Origin: Boswellia sacra
Lineage: Eukaryota; Streptophyta; Magnoliopsida; Sapindales; Burseraceae
Direction of reading: 5' to 3'
Assembly: GCA_013180625.2 (NCBI GenBank)
Contig: SNVD02004316.1
Span: 1-64,000, forward strand
Length of the DNA: 64,000 nt
Positions 1 to 12,272 of the stretch are shown piece after piece. Within the stretch, counting starts at the first letter, position 1. Each line of letters starts with the position of its first letter. The position numbers were made by a program, and so were the translations under genes. The notes below the pieces were generated by a model that had not been told where the DNA came from, searched no databases, and saw nothing but the letters and a program-made list of their open reading frames with translations.

Positions 1-2700
1 GCAAACATTGCACCTCACTTAAACTTCCATCCATGAGAACAATGTCCAATTAATTTAAATTAACTATGATAAAAGCTGGTTAGAGTAGAGCGTTTTTAGT
101 ACTCAAATAAATGCATGAGCTAGCCATGCTAACAGGCTGCTTCCATCTAGTCGCATATGAATTGAAATTCGAAAGCTAAGAAAGCATAGGTAAAGGTGTT
201 CAGCTGAATACCACCCACCTTAATCGAAAAACATATTTTATATAGTGCCTTTTGAGCTATCCACTTTACAATCTGGCATTGAATTAAGGAACACATTCCT
301 GCTAGGTGGGAAAGAGTTTCAATCAGGCCAGAATAACTTGTTTATTCTGTTGGGACCATAGAGTAGGAGTACATATTAATTTGGATAGCTGGGGCTTAAA
401 TTTGCGATTAGACAGTTCCGGCTTTTAATATGTAAATGTGCTGAGTATCAGATAAAAAAATAAAACGACCTTTGTTATTGGGTGGGGCTATTTGCACCCA
501 CTTTTTTACTTTTCGTGCCTTTTTCCTTTCTTTTTTATTAAAGGTTTTATTTGCCATAATACCGGTAACTAATTAATGTAGGTGTATAAGGTAAAATTAT
601 ATATATGTAATGCTTCAAAATTAGGAAAATCATACATAGAAAAAAATCACAAACAAGAATGAAAAGTCTTCATCTTTATGCCCAATAAGGAACCGACATA
701 ATAAAAATAGAAATAAAAACTAACCCAAACAGTGCATAGCACTGTCAGTGAGGACCCATCTATTATCTCTTATTGCCAAGCCCACGAGTGGCTAAAATGA
801 TTCAAAGAAAGCTCTGTTGTCAAGCATGAACATAGACGTAGAGGAACAATTAATTAATGAAGTGGATGTGCCTATGTCTTAAAAAAATAAAATAAAATCA
901 CGAGACTCTTTAAAGTGAAATAAAAAAAAAATTAATTGATGGATTGTTTTCGTATTGTGTGTTTCTTTTAACTTGGAATGCTTTTGATGATTGTTTATGT
1001 TACGTGGATGGATCTTAGTTCTTGCATGTTTATATGTCTTTGAGTGGATATATTTGTGCCTAATTGTTTTACAAGTATTGTGGTAATAATTTTAAAAAAA
1101 TAAAAATAAAAAGTGGGTGTGATCTCTTTTTAAAACTCCTTCATTTGTATAAAATAGCCCCACGCTTTTTTATTCAAGCCCCATGAAATCTCTTTTTAAG
1201 CCCTTTTTTTTTGTTATCTTCCAAAATTATCCTTTTCTCTTTAATGCTTATTTACAATAAAATCTATTATCTCATTTTTGTTCCTTTTTTTTTCTCTCTT
1301 TAAAACTAAATGATCTAAGAAATCAATATCTTATAGTCCATGATCAATCAGATTTCAATTATTTCACAATACAAATATACCCAGCTTGTGACTTGATTTT
1401 GGCTGGAAGCAAAATCCCAAGCAGCAATATTTTTAACACAAGTTTGCGGATAAATTATTTTGAAAAGAAATTTTACAGCTTCAATAACAACACTCTAAAG
1501 AAGGTGTATTATTAAATTAAGCCCAAGACTCAAAGGAAAAGATGACAATTAAAGATTTGTCCAAGATTAAGCCCTAATATCTTCAGAAAACCATTTGAAG
1601 ACGTCATTTTTTCTTGTTCCTTAACATAGCGTGCGGCATGGGAATAAAATTAAATCCGCCCTTTGTTCTCCGGATTGTTAATGACTTAATGTACAGCTCC
1701 ATGATCACTTGGCTGTTTTTCCAAAAAAAAAATGATCACTTAGCTGTTCCCTTCAGTGATAAATGTTCATTAGTATACGAACTAGAAAGCATTTTTAAGT
1801 TTTTGTTTTGGTTGATTTTCTTTATTAGTTTAGGAATGGTCAGTTCAATTTGATTTTGAAAAGTTATATTAAACATTTTCTACTAATTTCATTCTTTAAA
1901 ATAACATCAAAGGGACCAATTTCCAATTAGTTCGACTATTTGAGTATCAAGTTTGTGTCAATCTTCTCTGTAAAGGATATCAGATTAGTTCCAAAATCTG
2001 AAATATGATTTAATCATTTCAATAATGTCTAATAAGAAAACTTTTGGCCCAAAAAACGGTTCAGATATTAACAAACTAATTGATGATATCTTATAGCTAT
2101 TATTTTGAAGGCATTAAAGTCAATGTATAATTCAAAGGTAAAAATATTAGTAATACATTAAGCTAGTGTGGTTGTTTTAAGCTGTTTATTATGGAAAATC
2201 CGTTGGACCTTGGTAGCGAGTAGCAGCAGCAAAGATGAAAGCTTTTTACTAAATAGAAAGTTATTTAAGAGTCAAGTGAGTGCACATGCTGTGTCTTTAA
2301 ATTACAATTCTATGTATCTACGCTTTCACAATATATGAACCAAATAATAGTCTTGTATTTGGATATTCAAAAAAATCTTAATCCAAAATTCAATCAGCCA
2401 TAAGCAAGGGGCACATTTGGAAATACTCCCTCAATATATACAACAAAATCATCAATAATTGAAATACTTTGTACACAAATGTAACGGAATTATAATTTGA
2501 ATTACCGCCAGATTAGTCAATTATATCCACAAAACCTACAATAATATCATTCCTGGAATGCAGAATATATACAAATCACAAAACACGCAATTGCAGAATA
2601 CACACACCTTAAGATAAGAACTATACTTAGCTAGTCCATAGTTTAAGCTAGCACTTAAATTTTCTTTTGGATGCCTATAAATGCAACATACTTGAACACT
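1..2700. other. AT-rich intergenic stretch, no gene seen
   Basis: No convincing exon, splice-site series or conserved protein fragment is visible in either strand. The longest open stretch (1614-1853, plus) has no recognisable motif and biased hydrophobic composition, so I treat it as chance. The only structure found is the possible inverted-repeat pair listed separately at 481-1163. Confidence 0.6.
481..1163. repeat. Inverted-repeat pair, possible MITE
   Basis: The left arm begins GTGGGGCTATTT and runs into CACCCACTTTTT near 500. The reverse complement of 1110-1163 begins GTGGGGCTATTT and also reaches CACCCACTTTT, with a longer spacer between the two blocks. The arms are about 0.65 kb apart and enclose AT-rich, non-coding DNA, as in a small non-autonomous DNA transposon. 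I could not identify a clear target-site duplication, so the superfamily is unassigned. Confidence 0.4.
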
Positions 2701-2713
2701 AAAAAATGAATTT

Positions 2714-2765
2714 GAGGACCTTTTACCGTCAACCTCGAATGATCAGATGAAGAAAAGATGAGCCC
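2714..2765 (-). other. Relic of resistance-gene 3' UTR sequence
   Basis: The stretch around ATGATCAGATGA resembles 60640-60690 and 61255-61300, which lie in copies of the 3' untranslated region of the CNL family in this window. The shared order is a GGACC-like start, a TCAACCT-like block and then the ATGATCAGATGA block. It is short and shows no coding potential. I read it as a scrap left by duplication of a resistance-gene tail. Confidence 0.35.
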
Positions 2766-3278
2766 TGTTGATACGAGTAAAACAATAAAGACGGAAACAG
2801 AGCGGTTGAATCGTAGTCCTCATTGTCTACTTGTTCTTACTATTTGTCCAATTTGGGTTTCACTGCCTAGGATACATGATTGTGGGTTGCTTGTAGATAA
2901 CCTGTTATGTGTGTTTTTGTCTTGTTAGAATTTGAGACAATATGTGATTTATTTCTATAGTAGAATTAAAACAAATTAGAATTTATATCAAACTAGGAAA
3001 TTGAGTTTGATTGTAATTTGTTTTAATTAGGATAATCTAGGTTATTCATACTTGGACAAGGAAACTAAAATAGGAAGAGTTTTAGTTGTACTTCTAGTCT
3101 AGGAATAATGGTTAGACTAAGAAAGAAACTCTTGATCCTATATAAAGCCTTGTATTACAAGCGGAAAAAACAAAACACAATATACAATAGATTGTATGGG
3201 AGAGAAGACTTGTTAAGCATTTTAGGAGCCTTGGGAGATGGCAAGGACGTCAATGTTTGCGTGATCTTAGAAGCTACG

Positions 3279-5864
3279 TGTCACAATCCATACTGGACAC
3301 ACAGAAAGTAACATTTTATACAATCATTTAAATGTGAACTCTAATATTTCTTTCAAAAATTAATATAAGTATCACTCAAATAGAGTTCCTAATCACAACC
3401 ACCTCATTCTACTGCGTTTATGTACATTCAAAAATCAAAAGAAGTTCTACAGTATGGCTATGCTAATATAGAGCAGCGGTCTATAGTTGCCAAGGGAACT
3501 CTATCAGCAATGCCAAAAGTCCTCTATCCCTAGCTCAATCTACTGATCACCTGAGGCACACAACAACTTTAATTAGTAAAACTCAGTAAGTAAGCCAAGT
3601 GAATATACAGCAATAAACAATAACAATAGAATTCAATCCACAGTATGAAACTATCCATTTCTAACTACACAAGCATTAGCTAACTTGTTAAAGAAGAAAT
3701 GCTCCGAGTTCACTTCGGTTACATTTGCACTCCCGCGTCAGTTTTCTGTCTAGACCTTGGTTGGTCGATTCAATCTCACATAAGTGAGTTCACATTTCTC
3801 TACTCATCGCCTTTTCATATACAATCACAACCACATAATGAGAAAGCTTTCACAGTATCAATTACAGTCACCTAGGGGAAAAGACTCTCTAATCAAGGTA
3901 GGACTTTTCATTTCACAGTCAGTTCCCATATAATAGCTCAAGGCTAGTCTGACAATCCGGGTGATACCAGGCCCATGCTACCGAATCTTATCTAGAGAAA
4001 CATATGGTCCAGACCTCCCCTCAAGCCATGGGAGCACAGGATGCTCAAGACTAGTCTGACAATCCGGGTGATACGATCCCATGCTATCGAATCTCGTCTA
4101 GAGAAACACATGGTCCAGACCTCCCCTCAAGCTATAGAACAGTATAGAACAGTACAAATATATTTAGATGCCTACACTTGAAATAGCTCGAGGCTAGTCT
4201 GACAATCCGGGTGATACCAGGCCCATACTACCGAATCTCGTCTAGAGAAAGACATGGTCCAGACCTCCCCTCAAGCTATGAGAGCTAAACTTCTTAGGTT
4301 TTGGCATGCCAATCATGTTTCACCATTCACAATCAGTCACACATAAAAGAAGTTCGATATCAACCTTCTAGAACAGTCACAATATTTCACATTCAAGCAT
4401 CAAGGTGCTAACAATTAACAGTGTTACAATCCACAAAATTTCATACATACAGTACATAATTTATTGTGGCCTCAGAATAGTTAGCTTACTTACCTTGTAC
4501 GGCTGCTTTTCGATGCTTATGATTGACCTAAAAATAAAACAAAAATCTCTTTTTAGGTCACCATATACTTGTAAAACATTTTTCATTTTTAGCTCTATTT
4601 CTATACTTACTTTGACAAACAATTTATAACAACAATTGTCTATTTCCAAAAATTCACACAATTGAGTAGACATCTTTTACACTCATATATCATGTCTCCT
4701 TAAAATTTTAAGAGCCAATTGGGGTCATTTGGCCACTCAAAATAATCAAATTCGTTACCTCAACAATTCTGACATTGTATTCATTTCACTGAATAGTATA
4801 GACTTAAAAATTTATAGGAATTGTAATCCTACTCAATTGGCTATAAAAATTTACAGGCTGATATATAACACATATATATACCTCCATACCAAAAATCATC
4901 GCTTTTCAAGGTGATTAACCCATTCAAATCCAATTATTTCTAACTGCCCTGTTTTGGAAACTAAAAATTCCAGTTTTAGCAAGCCAACTTTAAAAATCTA
5001 TAACAACTCACACAAAGCTTCAATCTCAGTGAAAATTTACATTCTCATATATGACATATAAAAGGTTTTGCATAACAAAAATCAGGTAATTCTATGAAGA
5101 TTTGGATCTTCAACTAAAATTGTCTTCCCCTACTCTGTTCTAACACAGGGGAAATGTGCAATACCATACCAGAAATTCAAAAATTCACTACAAATCATCT
5201 ACTTCGAATTTTTGAGTGAATCCAATTGCTTTACACTCCTGGACATGTCTATTTTCATCCATAAAAATTTCAGAACAAGAAAATGGCCCACTGATTTTTG
5301 GTAATTTTCGAAACATGAACTGCTCAGTGTAACAAAATTTCCAGGATTTGAACTAAACTCTCAATTCTAGCTTATATCTTCATCCTCTTGCTTAGATGCA
5401 TTCAAAACTCATTCAAATTCATGTTTTCACACAAATTTCCAGTAGCATAAACAACAATTCACATACTCACATTACAACCCAAAATAATTCTTACAAATAC
5501 ATACACAATACCACAAGAATTCTAAAGGAGAGAGGAGTTCTTACCCTTCCTTACTTCCTTCTCTTTCTCCTCCTTGAGTTCTTGATGAGTTTTTTGTGTG
5601 GAAAGCTTGGAGAGAGTATGAAGAGCTGAAAACGTGGACTTAAGAGCAAGGTGGAAGAAATTCTAGAATTCTTCCCAATTTTATAGATAAACATTAGGCA
5701 CAATTTCTATTTAGTGCTCATTTCCTTTTCTGATTACCATTAAGCCCATCATCTCTTATTCATTACACTACAAATCCAATTCATAACCAACACATTAATA
5801 CATATCATTATACATGTAACACAACACATACTATAATGTATATTACAAAATTTAGGATATTACA
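3279..5864 (-). mobile_element. Ty3/gypsy solo LTR with 5-bp TSD
   Basis: A 2586-bp unit begins TGTCACAATCC and ends GGATATTACA on the plus strand, so on the minus strand it runs from TGTAATATCC to GGATTGTGACA. It is flanked by the perfect direct repeat CTACG at 3274-3278 and 5865-5869, the 5-bp target duplication expected of an LTR element. The minus strand carries a TATA-like TCTATAAAA near 5680. No gag, pol, primer-binding site or second LTR is present, so this is a solo LTR, the product of recombination between the two LTRs of a full element. The length and termini suit large plant chromoviral (Tekay-like) LTRs. That subgroup is inference; the solo-LTR status is directly supported. Confidence 0.85.
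3935..4276. repeat. Three ~92-bp direct repeats inside the solo LTR
   Basis: Three near-identical units lie at 3935-4026, 4043-4132 and 4185-4276. Each contains CTAGTCTGACAATCCGGGTG and ends GACCTCCCCTCAAGC. The spacers are about 16 and 52 bp. Differences between units are single bases plus a 2-bp deletion in the middle copy. Internal direct repeats like these are common in the non-coding parts of long plant LTRs. Confidence 0.85.
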
Positions 5865-5929
5865 CTACGGTTTGGGATTGTTAACTATGAGCATAGATCG
5901 AGTATCCGTAGAAGTTCTTCTCTGTTAGT

Positions 5930-6770
5930 CATTACTTGGAGGCATATTTCGAAGATCGGTGATCATCTTGTAGATATGTATAAGGAGGCTGTAAGAATAA
6001 ATCCTTATTATTGTTGTTGACATTCTTGTATTTCTTCGTTATTGTTGATTGGAATAAATCTGCTGTTGAAATCTCCAAAGTGGTAGGCTTGATTAGCTGA
6101 ACCATTATAACTCTGATGTCACTGTCTTGTCTATTTACTTGTTTATTTTTTCTTGCTTGTGGTTTTATCATAATTTTGTTAATATCTTGAATTGAAAGCT
6201 TCCGCACAAAGCCCGAAATTAACAACATAACCAATACTATCTTCTTATTTCTAATTGATTAGATAGAAAATATGATTTAGACATCTAATCTCGATATAGG
6301 TAGGACATAATTTCAACTTAGAAGAGGATATGAATGATTTAAATTTGTAACAGTTGTCTTACCATGCCAAAGAAATTAATGAATAAATAGAAATTATATA
6401 TTTATTTAGTTTCCTCTCATTAAAGTCAGGAAACAAATTTGCAGTTTGGGGTACTTGAATCTGATAATTTAAAGGTTCAGTTCAGATAGATGAGATTAGA
6501 ACAGTAACAGAGGCCATTCCTGGCAAATGATGCTCACTGGTGAGTTGCGATGTCTCTAGACTTGGCGATATTGAGAATTTTCTCAAAGCCAATTTATCTG
6601 TTGGCCTCATGTCGACTTCCTCCCAGTTTTCTTATTATTCTGAATGAACATTAATCTGCATTCGCACATTCTTGAATGAATACAGAAAATAATGGAAAAA
6701 AGATATTGTAAGACATAAAACAGGTAATTAAGAAATATTAAACATGTTAAAGAAATCAAACAGCAAGTTC
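5930..6770. other. AT-rich stretch between LTR and NLR tail
   Basis: Apart from the tail of the older LTR-like sequence (to about 6240), no gene, splice-supported exon or clear repeat is visible. It may contain further 3' untranslated or downstream sequence of the minus-strand resistance gene. Confidence 0.4.
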
Positions 6771-6775
6771 AATAC

Positions 6776-7407
6776 TGACCTTACATCCCAACATCATACA
6801 ACTCCATCTGTTCGGGAACATCAAAATTCCGATTGACCAAAAAGCATATAAGAGCCTTTACATTAATCTTCAGCTCCAAGTGATAAGTTGTGATAAGCTT
6901 CATCGACTTGAAAATATCTATCTGCATGTCCAATTGTTGGGAAATACTGCTATTGCAGTAGCTACAGAATTAACATCTATCACAAGCGAACTTTTTATAC
7001 TAAAGACATCTGCATAATTAAATAGATAATTAGTGGCTGACCATTCATTTTTTAGTGGTTAGAGTATTTTAATTAAAATTTCATTACCGTGCAAACAAAT
7101 CACACAAGACTAATGTCAAAATATGTTCAAAATTTCAAAACAATATACTAATTAAATAGATTAGCGGCTTTCTATTCATTTGTGAGTGTTTTAGGGTATT
7201 TTAGTTAAAATTTCCTTACCTCGAATGATACAACGACGGACCTGAAAATTTTCAACCGTGAAGAGAAAACACGGCAACCTCTCACCATCTGACTTCAACA
7301 GATGGAACGGGAGCAACAATCTCACGGACTTCACACAAGTATGGCCTTTGTTATTCCAGATGGTGCTGGAAAGGCTGAACTGAATCTTCTTTAAAACTCT
7401 AGACATT
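6776..7407 (-). other. Terminal exon(s) and 3' UTR of the CNL gene
   Basis: On the minus strand an acceptor TTACAG lies at 7408-7413. Joined to exon 4 it adds two codons and a TAG stop (7401-7399); the rest would be 3' UTR. The same acceptor plus following sequence recurs in diverged form near 61490 and 60895, each preceded by TACAG or CACAG, which argues that this is a genuine family exon boundary rather than random sequence. A second GC-richer block at 6776-6980 could be another untranslated exon. The open frame at 7191-7406 (71 codons) starts within this exon, but I do not think it is an independent gene. Confidence 0.5.
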
Positions 7408-7869
7408 CTGTAACATAGGGCACAACATGATGAAGGTAAAAACAGGTACCAGAGAGAAATTCTACTTTTTCTTATTAGTTGATAACACAGGCTATATATT
7501 TTTATGTTTTGTATTATTCTATTTAGTTAACTTCAGCCAAATGACTCGGCACCTCGGACAGCAGAAGGTAATACTCTCAGACATTAATCCTAGTAAACCC
7601 TTAATTATTTCCTGTTTGCAATTCAACTATAAATAGCGAAAGGTCCTTTCAAATCACAGTTTTGGGCCTATACATATGAGAACAGCACCTTGCATAGCGA
7701 GGAAATAAGCTAAAGATTACATTAGTCATTGCAATAGCCATGACTCAGCACCAAACTGATGGCTGTCCAGTCGACTCAAATTTTATTTTTGAAATCATAT
7801 TTGGAAATCTGAAGTGAACTAAAAACCCACAAAAAAGTAAGATAGACCATTTAGTAGATCAATACATAC

Positions 7870-8694
7870 CATTTTCAAATGTAGTTGTTGTATGGTTGCA
7901 TTGAGGTCACCCTCCCAACTCCCTTTATAGTGTCTCCAATCTTCCAAGTTTTGACACACCATTTTTAACTTTGATGTGCTTAAGGCTCCTCCGCAGAAAA
8001 TCTTCATCTTAGGGCAGTCTCTTACTACCAGTACATCCAATGATGGGAAATTGAAGGTGTGATTTATTGAGCAGAAACTTGTGAGACTTTCTAAACCAAG
8101 AAGTGACAAGTTCTCCAATTTGCCAAAAACAATCTCATCTTCTACCATGCCTTCCTCATTTGATATTATTTCTGTCAGCCTTTGGCATCTTTCTATACTC
8201 ATTCTTTTTAGTTGATCTAGGCTTCTGGCTGTTGAGTATGATACTAAGTTTATCAATCCTTTGCAGTGACATACTTCTAGAGTTGTTAAATTCTTGAAAG
8301 AGGCTGAGGAAGGCACTAGATTCATCAAATTATCACAATGATCAACATAGAGAAACTCAAGATTTTGGACAGTTGAGTTCAACTTGGAATCTTTTTGCCA
8401 CATGTGCTTGAGATCAGGAAGATGCACTAGACTTAATCCTTCTATCCTTGAAAAATTTGCGGCATGTTTTTCCACCTCTCCATATAAGAATAACTCTTTG
8501 TATGAACTCTTAAACAACGTGAGCCTTTTAAGATTGTAAAATCTTTGAAGCAAACTAAGTGGGAAAGCAACTGCTTCATTTTGTCCAATACGTAGACGTT
8601 CAAGTTTGCTAAATAGGTGATCTGGAAATTGGATATGACAAATCATCATGATGTCCTTCATACTTATTTGCAACCGCTCCAATCTGGGGATGAT
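7870..8694 (-). CDS. CNL gene exon 4: C-terminal LRRs
   Basis: This 275-codon block begins after a strong acceptor (pyrimidine-rich run, then GTTTGCAG) and ends at a consensus donor, AAAATG|GTATGTATT. It opens IIPRLERLQISMKDIMMI and contains irregular leucine-rich repeats of the RPS2-like class, with recurring L..L.I..C..L spacing such as LEVCHCKGLINLVSYS and CQRLTEII. Both boundaries are phase 0, matching the other exons. The C-terminal segment ends in a TIQQLHLKM-like motif, which I recall as common at the tail of this family. The tail of this exon is recognisable as a decayed duplicate at about 61750-61935. Confidence 0.75.
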
Positions 8695-9435
8695 CTGCAA
8701 ACCATTTGTACATAAAGAAAGTAAATGTTCCAAAGTCATATTTCCTCGAACATATTCACCACATATATAGTACTAGCATACAACGAAATAGAGGGGAAAC
8801 TAGCTTGAATCAAAAAGAAATATCGGGAGATTGTGAATTCTATATCATTCTTCTGCCTTCTAAAATTTGTAACAGATGAAGAAGCTAATATTTTACATTT
8901 TAAAATCATCTTTTTCTGCTTTCTTATGAAATGAATTTTGATTTAATTGACTATTTGAAGTTCTGTGTACAGACTTCCATGAAATTTCAGAATGGGACAG
9001 AGTTTTAAAAATTTTATCTGATTGATTGGCAGATTTTCTAAAAAGGAAAGATCATAAAAAATATTGTCATTAGTGTTAAAAATATTGTATAATCAAATTG
9101 AAGTTTATTTGGAATTCACTTAAAAAAATAAAAATTGAATTATATCATATAGGCGATCATATGATCAATTGAATTAATTTATGTGATATAAAGTTTTTTT
9201 CTCAAAACAAATCTAACTGGCTTGGATAAGATTGTACTTGAATATATGTTCTTTGTTTCACGTTTGTTCTTTGTTCTATTCCAATCCTCTCAAAATGAAG
9301 AGGATAAAAATTTGAGTAATTCTACATATTTAGCATAAATATTGAAACAAATCTAACTGGCTCGGATAAGAGTGTATTGAATATATAATAAACTCACTTT
9401 TTTGCTCATAAATATAAAAGAAAGGGGTCTCATAC

Positions 9436-10104
9436 CTTCTCGATCAAGAAGAAGGGCTGTTGATATGAGATATCAAATGGGCCTTCATCGTTAGCATTTT
9501 GATAGTTGAGTACTTCTGAAGCAAAAACCTTTGCTTTCCCACAACCCGACATTGACAAGTCTTTTAATGCTGGCCATTTTGAGGTATGTACACTAGGGTA
9601 AAAAGTAGTCAGCTCTGGCAGGTCTACAAGTGTTAGTTCAGTCACCTTTGGAAACACAAACCTAACAGTACTCGTTTCTGCTCCTTGTTCCTCAGCAACA
9701 ACCTCTACCACTTGTGCACAACGCCTTATATCAAGTTGTTCCAATTGCAAAAGACCCTTGGCAATGGATGCAGGAAAGATATTTCTGAGAGACGGACATT
9801 CAATAACACTTACTAACTTTAACTTAAATTCTGGCTGCATTAAATGTATTTTTTCTTCAAAATTTGACCCTTGTAGTCCAAATATCTCTTTAAGTGAGCA
9901 ACAGCCAGTAATAGCGATAGACTTTAACTTTGATATCCTTCCAAGCATATTTGATGGAAAAAGAGTTAGTAACTTTTCACAGCCTTCAACCTCAACTGAT
10001 TTTAGTTTGCCAAAAGAATTGTGAGCAAGTTCCATGTCGTGCCATATCATCTTCAACCCATCCAAGTGAGAAATCACCATTTTCTTAAGGACAGGAAATG
10101 CCAC
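9436..10104 (-). CDS. CNL gene exon 3: LRR block
   Basis: This block has 223 codons. The acceptor is ATGACAG|GTGGCATTTCC and the donor GAGAAG|GTATGAG, both phase 0. The translation starts VAFPVLKKMVISHLDGLKMI and ends QQPFFLIEK, a modular layout in which each LRR exon starts with a V-x-x-P-x-L block and ends with a QPFF..K block. It carries several degenerate LRRs (CEKLLTLFPSNM, CPSLRNIFPASI, LDIRRCAQVVEVVAEE). The module layout suggests that LRR blocks in this gene family were gained or lost by exon duplication. No stop or frameshift interrupts it. Confidence 0.8.
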
Positions 10105-11146
10105 CTGTCATGGGCAAAGCAGGATTTTGAGTCAAGGGGGGACATTTTTTATGTTGAAATATAAGATAACATGCATAACATTATTACTATTTCAAATCAA
10201 ATTCTTAAAATAAATTTCACATAATAAATTTCAATGAATGGGAAATTAATGAGAAATCATTGAGTATGTAGTTGAATTAAATGTGACAATAACTAACAAT
10301 GTGTAAATGAGTAACGATGTCTAACAATTAAAAAATTCTATTTTGATATTATACAAATTAACAACATACAATTAAAATAATAAGAAAGTACAAGTGTAAA
10401 TCATTTTTTTTATTATGATTAAAATGTAACACTAAATTAACTTCTTGAGAATTTAAACACGCTCCATAAGTTTTGGGTATTACATACTGAAAAGGAAAAT
10501 TGTTAAATTAATTAATTAGTATTGAAAAAGGATAAGGATAAAATAAAGTTATTAGCTCTTGTGCCAAATAATAAAGGTAGATGAATAAAATACTTTAAAA
10601 ATTGTTAAAACATTCCAACTACAAATTCTTCACCTCTCTTTCCATTCAAAAGGATAACAAATTTTCGTGTATTTTAATAGTCAATTCAAACTAAGATATA
10701 TATCCGATTTAAAGATCGTAATTCATAATGCATAGAGACAGGGATGAAAAAGTATTTTAGGTTTTTGTGTGTGCAACAACTAAAAAAAAAACAAAATAAA
10801 ATAGCGATTTTTGATATTTTTCATAATTCAGGGAGGAGAGAAAAATAAAACGAAGACATATAAATTATTAATTAATAGTTAGGAAAGTCTTGAATTATAA
10901 CTTAGCCAGATAAATTTTAATAAGATCTGGGGACGTTGATAAAATAAATAGTGTATATCCATGCAGCAACTTTTACACAGTACACACATACAAATTAAAG
11001 GAGCCACTCTTAGGCAACCTAGGTTATTTGTGCCACATTTCATTATTTGTTAGTTTTCATTGAAAAGTTTTATCCAAAAAGACGAGAAAATAATTACAAA
11101 TCTATGAAACATAAGCAAGATGGGGATAGATAAATTAATATTCCAC

Positions 11147-11632
11147 CTTATTGTCGAAGAAAGGCTGCAACTCTTGCGAGCTCCTTTTTCCAACTTCCGC
11201 GCCCATTGCAAAGCTTGTGCTTATATTTTCCAAGACAAATGCCTTAAATTTAGGACACTGCTTTATCTCCAATTGTTTCAAAGAAGTAAATTCAACATTA
11301 TATTCTAAGCAGAATCTTGTGAGATTTTCAAGATTCTCTAGCTTAAGAAAGTTTAATTGAGGGAATATTATATTCCTCCTTTCTTCTTCTCTGGAAGAGT
11401 CCATAACTAATATCTCTTTTAAAACAGGGCAAGTACATACCTCAAGATGTTGGAGCTTTAAAAAGCTTCTAACCATTGAAGACGAAAAAATATATCTAAA
11501 ATTACCACATCCCTGTACGATTAAACGTGTTAAATTGTGGAAGCACGAAGATATTGACGAAAGTTGGTTCAGCCAAATCCTTTCACAATTAATTGCAGAT
11601 AATTCCAAGGACTCCAACTTGGGCAACATTAC
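11147..11632 (-). CDS. CNL gene exon 2: LRR block
   Basis: This block has 162 codons. The acceptor is CTTTGCAG|GTAATGTTGCCC; the apparent start just upstream is intronic. The translation begins VMLPKLESLELSAINCERIW and ends LQPFFDNK, joining exon 1 (..FNET) and exon 3 (VAFP..) in phase 0. Motifs such as LTRLIVQGCGNFRYIFSSS and LEVCTCPVLKEILVM are typical irregular LRRs. The donor after ..AATAAG is GTGGAA, weaker than the other donors, so inefficient splicing or an alternative donor is possible. Confidence 0.75.
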
Positions 11633-12272
11633 CTGCAAAGAATATTCTTATTTCAATGTTCTATCATATATATATATATATAACTGAGGCTACCGTATGA
11701 TGAACTGATAAAGTCGCTCTCTCCTCGAGATAATCAAACATTTAACTTCTCCACATTATACAAATTTTAAGCCACTGCATTTTCTTCCTAATGATTTGTA
11801 GAATAGAAAAGTGCAAAAAGCATGTTAAGTTTAGTTCATTGTCATTTCACAAATTAAACAACTCAAAGACACAATGATTGCATGTGTAAAATGCAACTTT
11901 GAATTAAGGCTTCAAAACTAGTCGTTCTTATAGCAGCATGAGGTTTCACTGACGTTTTAACCAAAAAAAAATAAAAAGGAATTGAAGAAAAATAAAAAAA
12001 AGATTGATAACATACTCGTTAATTATATGCACACACAAGCACATTAAAGCTACTGCTGACAATTTTAAATGAGAATCATTGAAGAGAAAAACGCTAAAAA
12101 CATTTAAAGCGACAAAGAATGCATGGCAGCACTAAGCCCAAGTGAATACTATTTTGTTACGAATTTGATGCGTGTTTGAGAACCCATCTTCATTTCATAT
12201 ATGTAGTTGTATAAAATGAAAATTAGTACAAATAATGAAATGACGAAGAACATAAGATTATGCTTGAATTAC

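Larger units (their letters stand above)
2923..6240 (+). repeat. Older LTR-like sequence interrupted by a solo LTR
   Basis: On either side of the 3279-5864 solo LTR the sequence reads like one older LTR. It starts TGTTAGAATTTGAGAC at 2923 and has a TATA box (CTATATAAA) near 3139, followed by a transcription-start-like A-rich segment. It resumes at 5870 with T-rich sequence typical of an R/U5 region. No matching partner LTR, primer site or target duplication was found, so the right limit is approximate and the class (probably copia) is a guess. Confidence 0.35.

Noticed and set aside
3935..4276. Spaced direct repeats resembling a CRISPR array
   Set aside because: There are only three 92-bp units with unequal spacers inside an LTR of a plant genome, so these are internal LTR repeats.
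12258..12272. The CNL protein ending at the first stop after exon 1
   Set aside because: A donor (ACG|GTAATT) precedes the stop, and three downstream LRR blocks with matching phase-0 borders continue the family layout. The short form could still exist as a retained-intron product.
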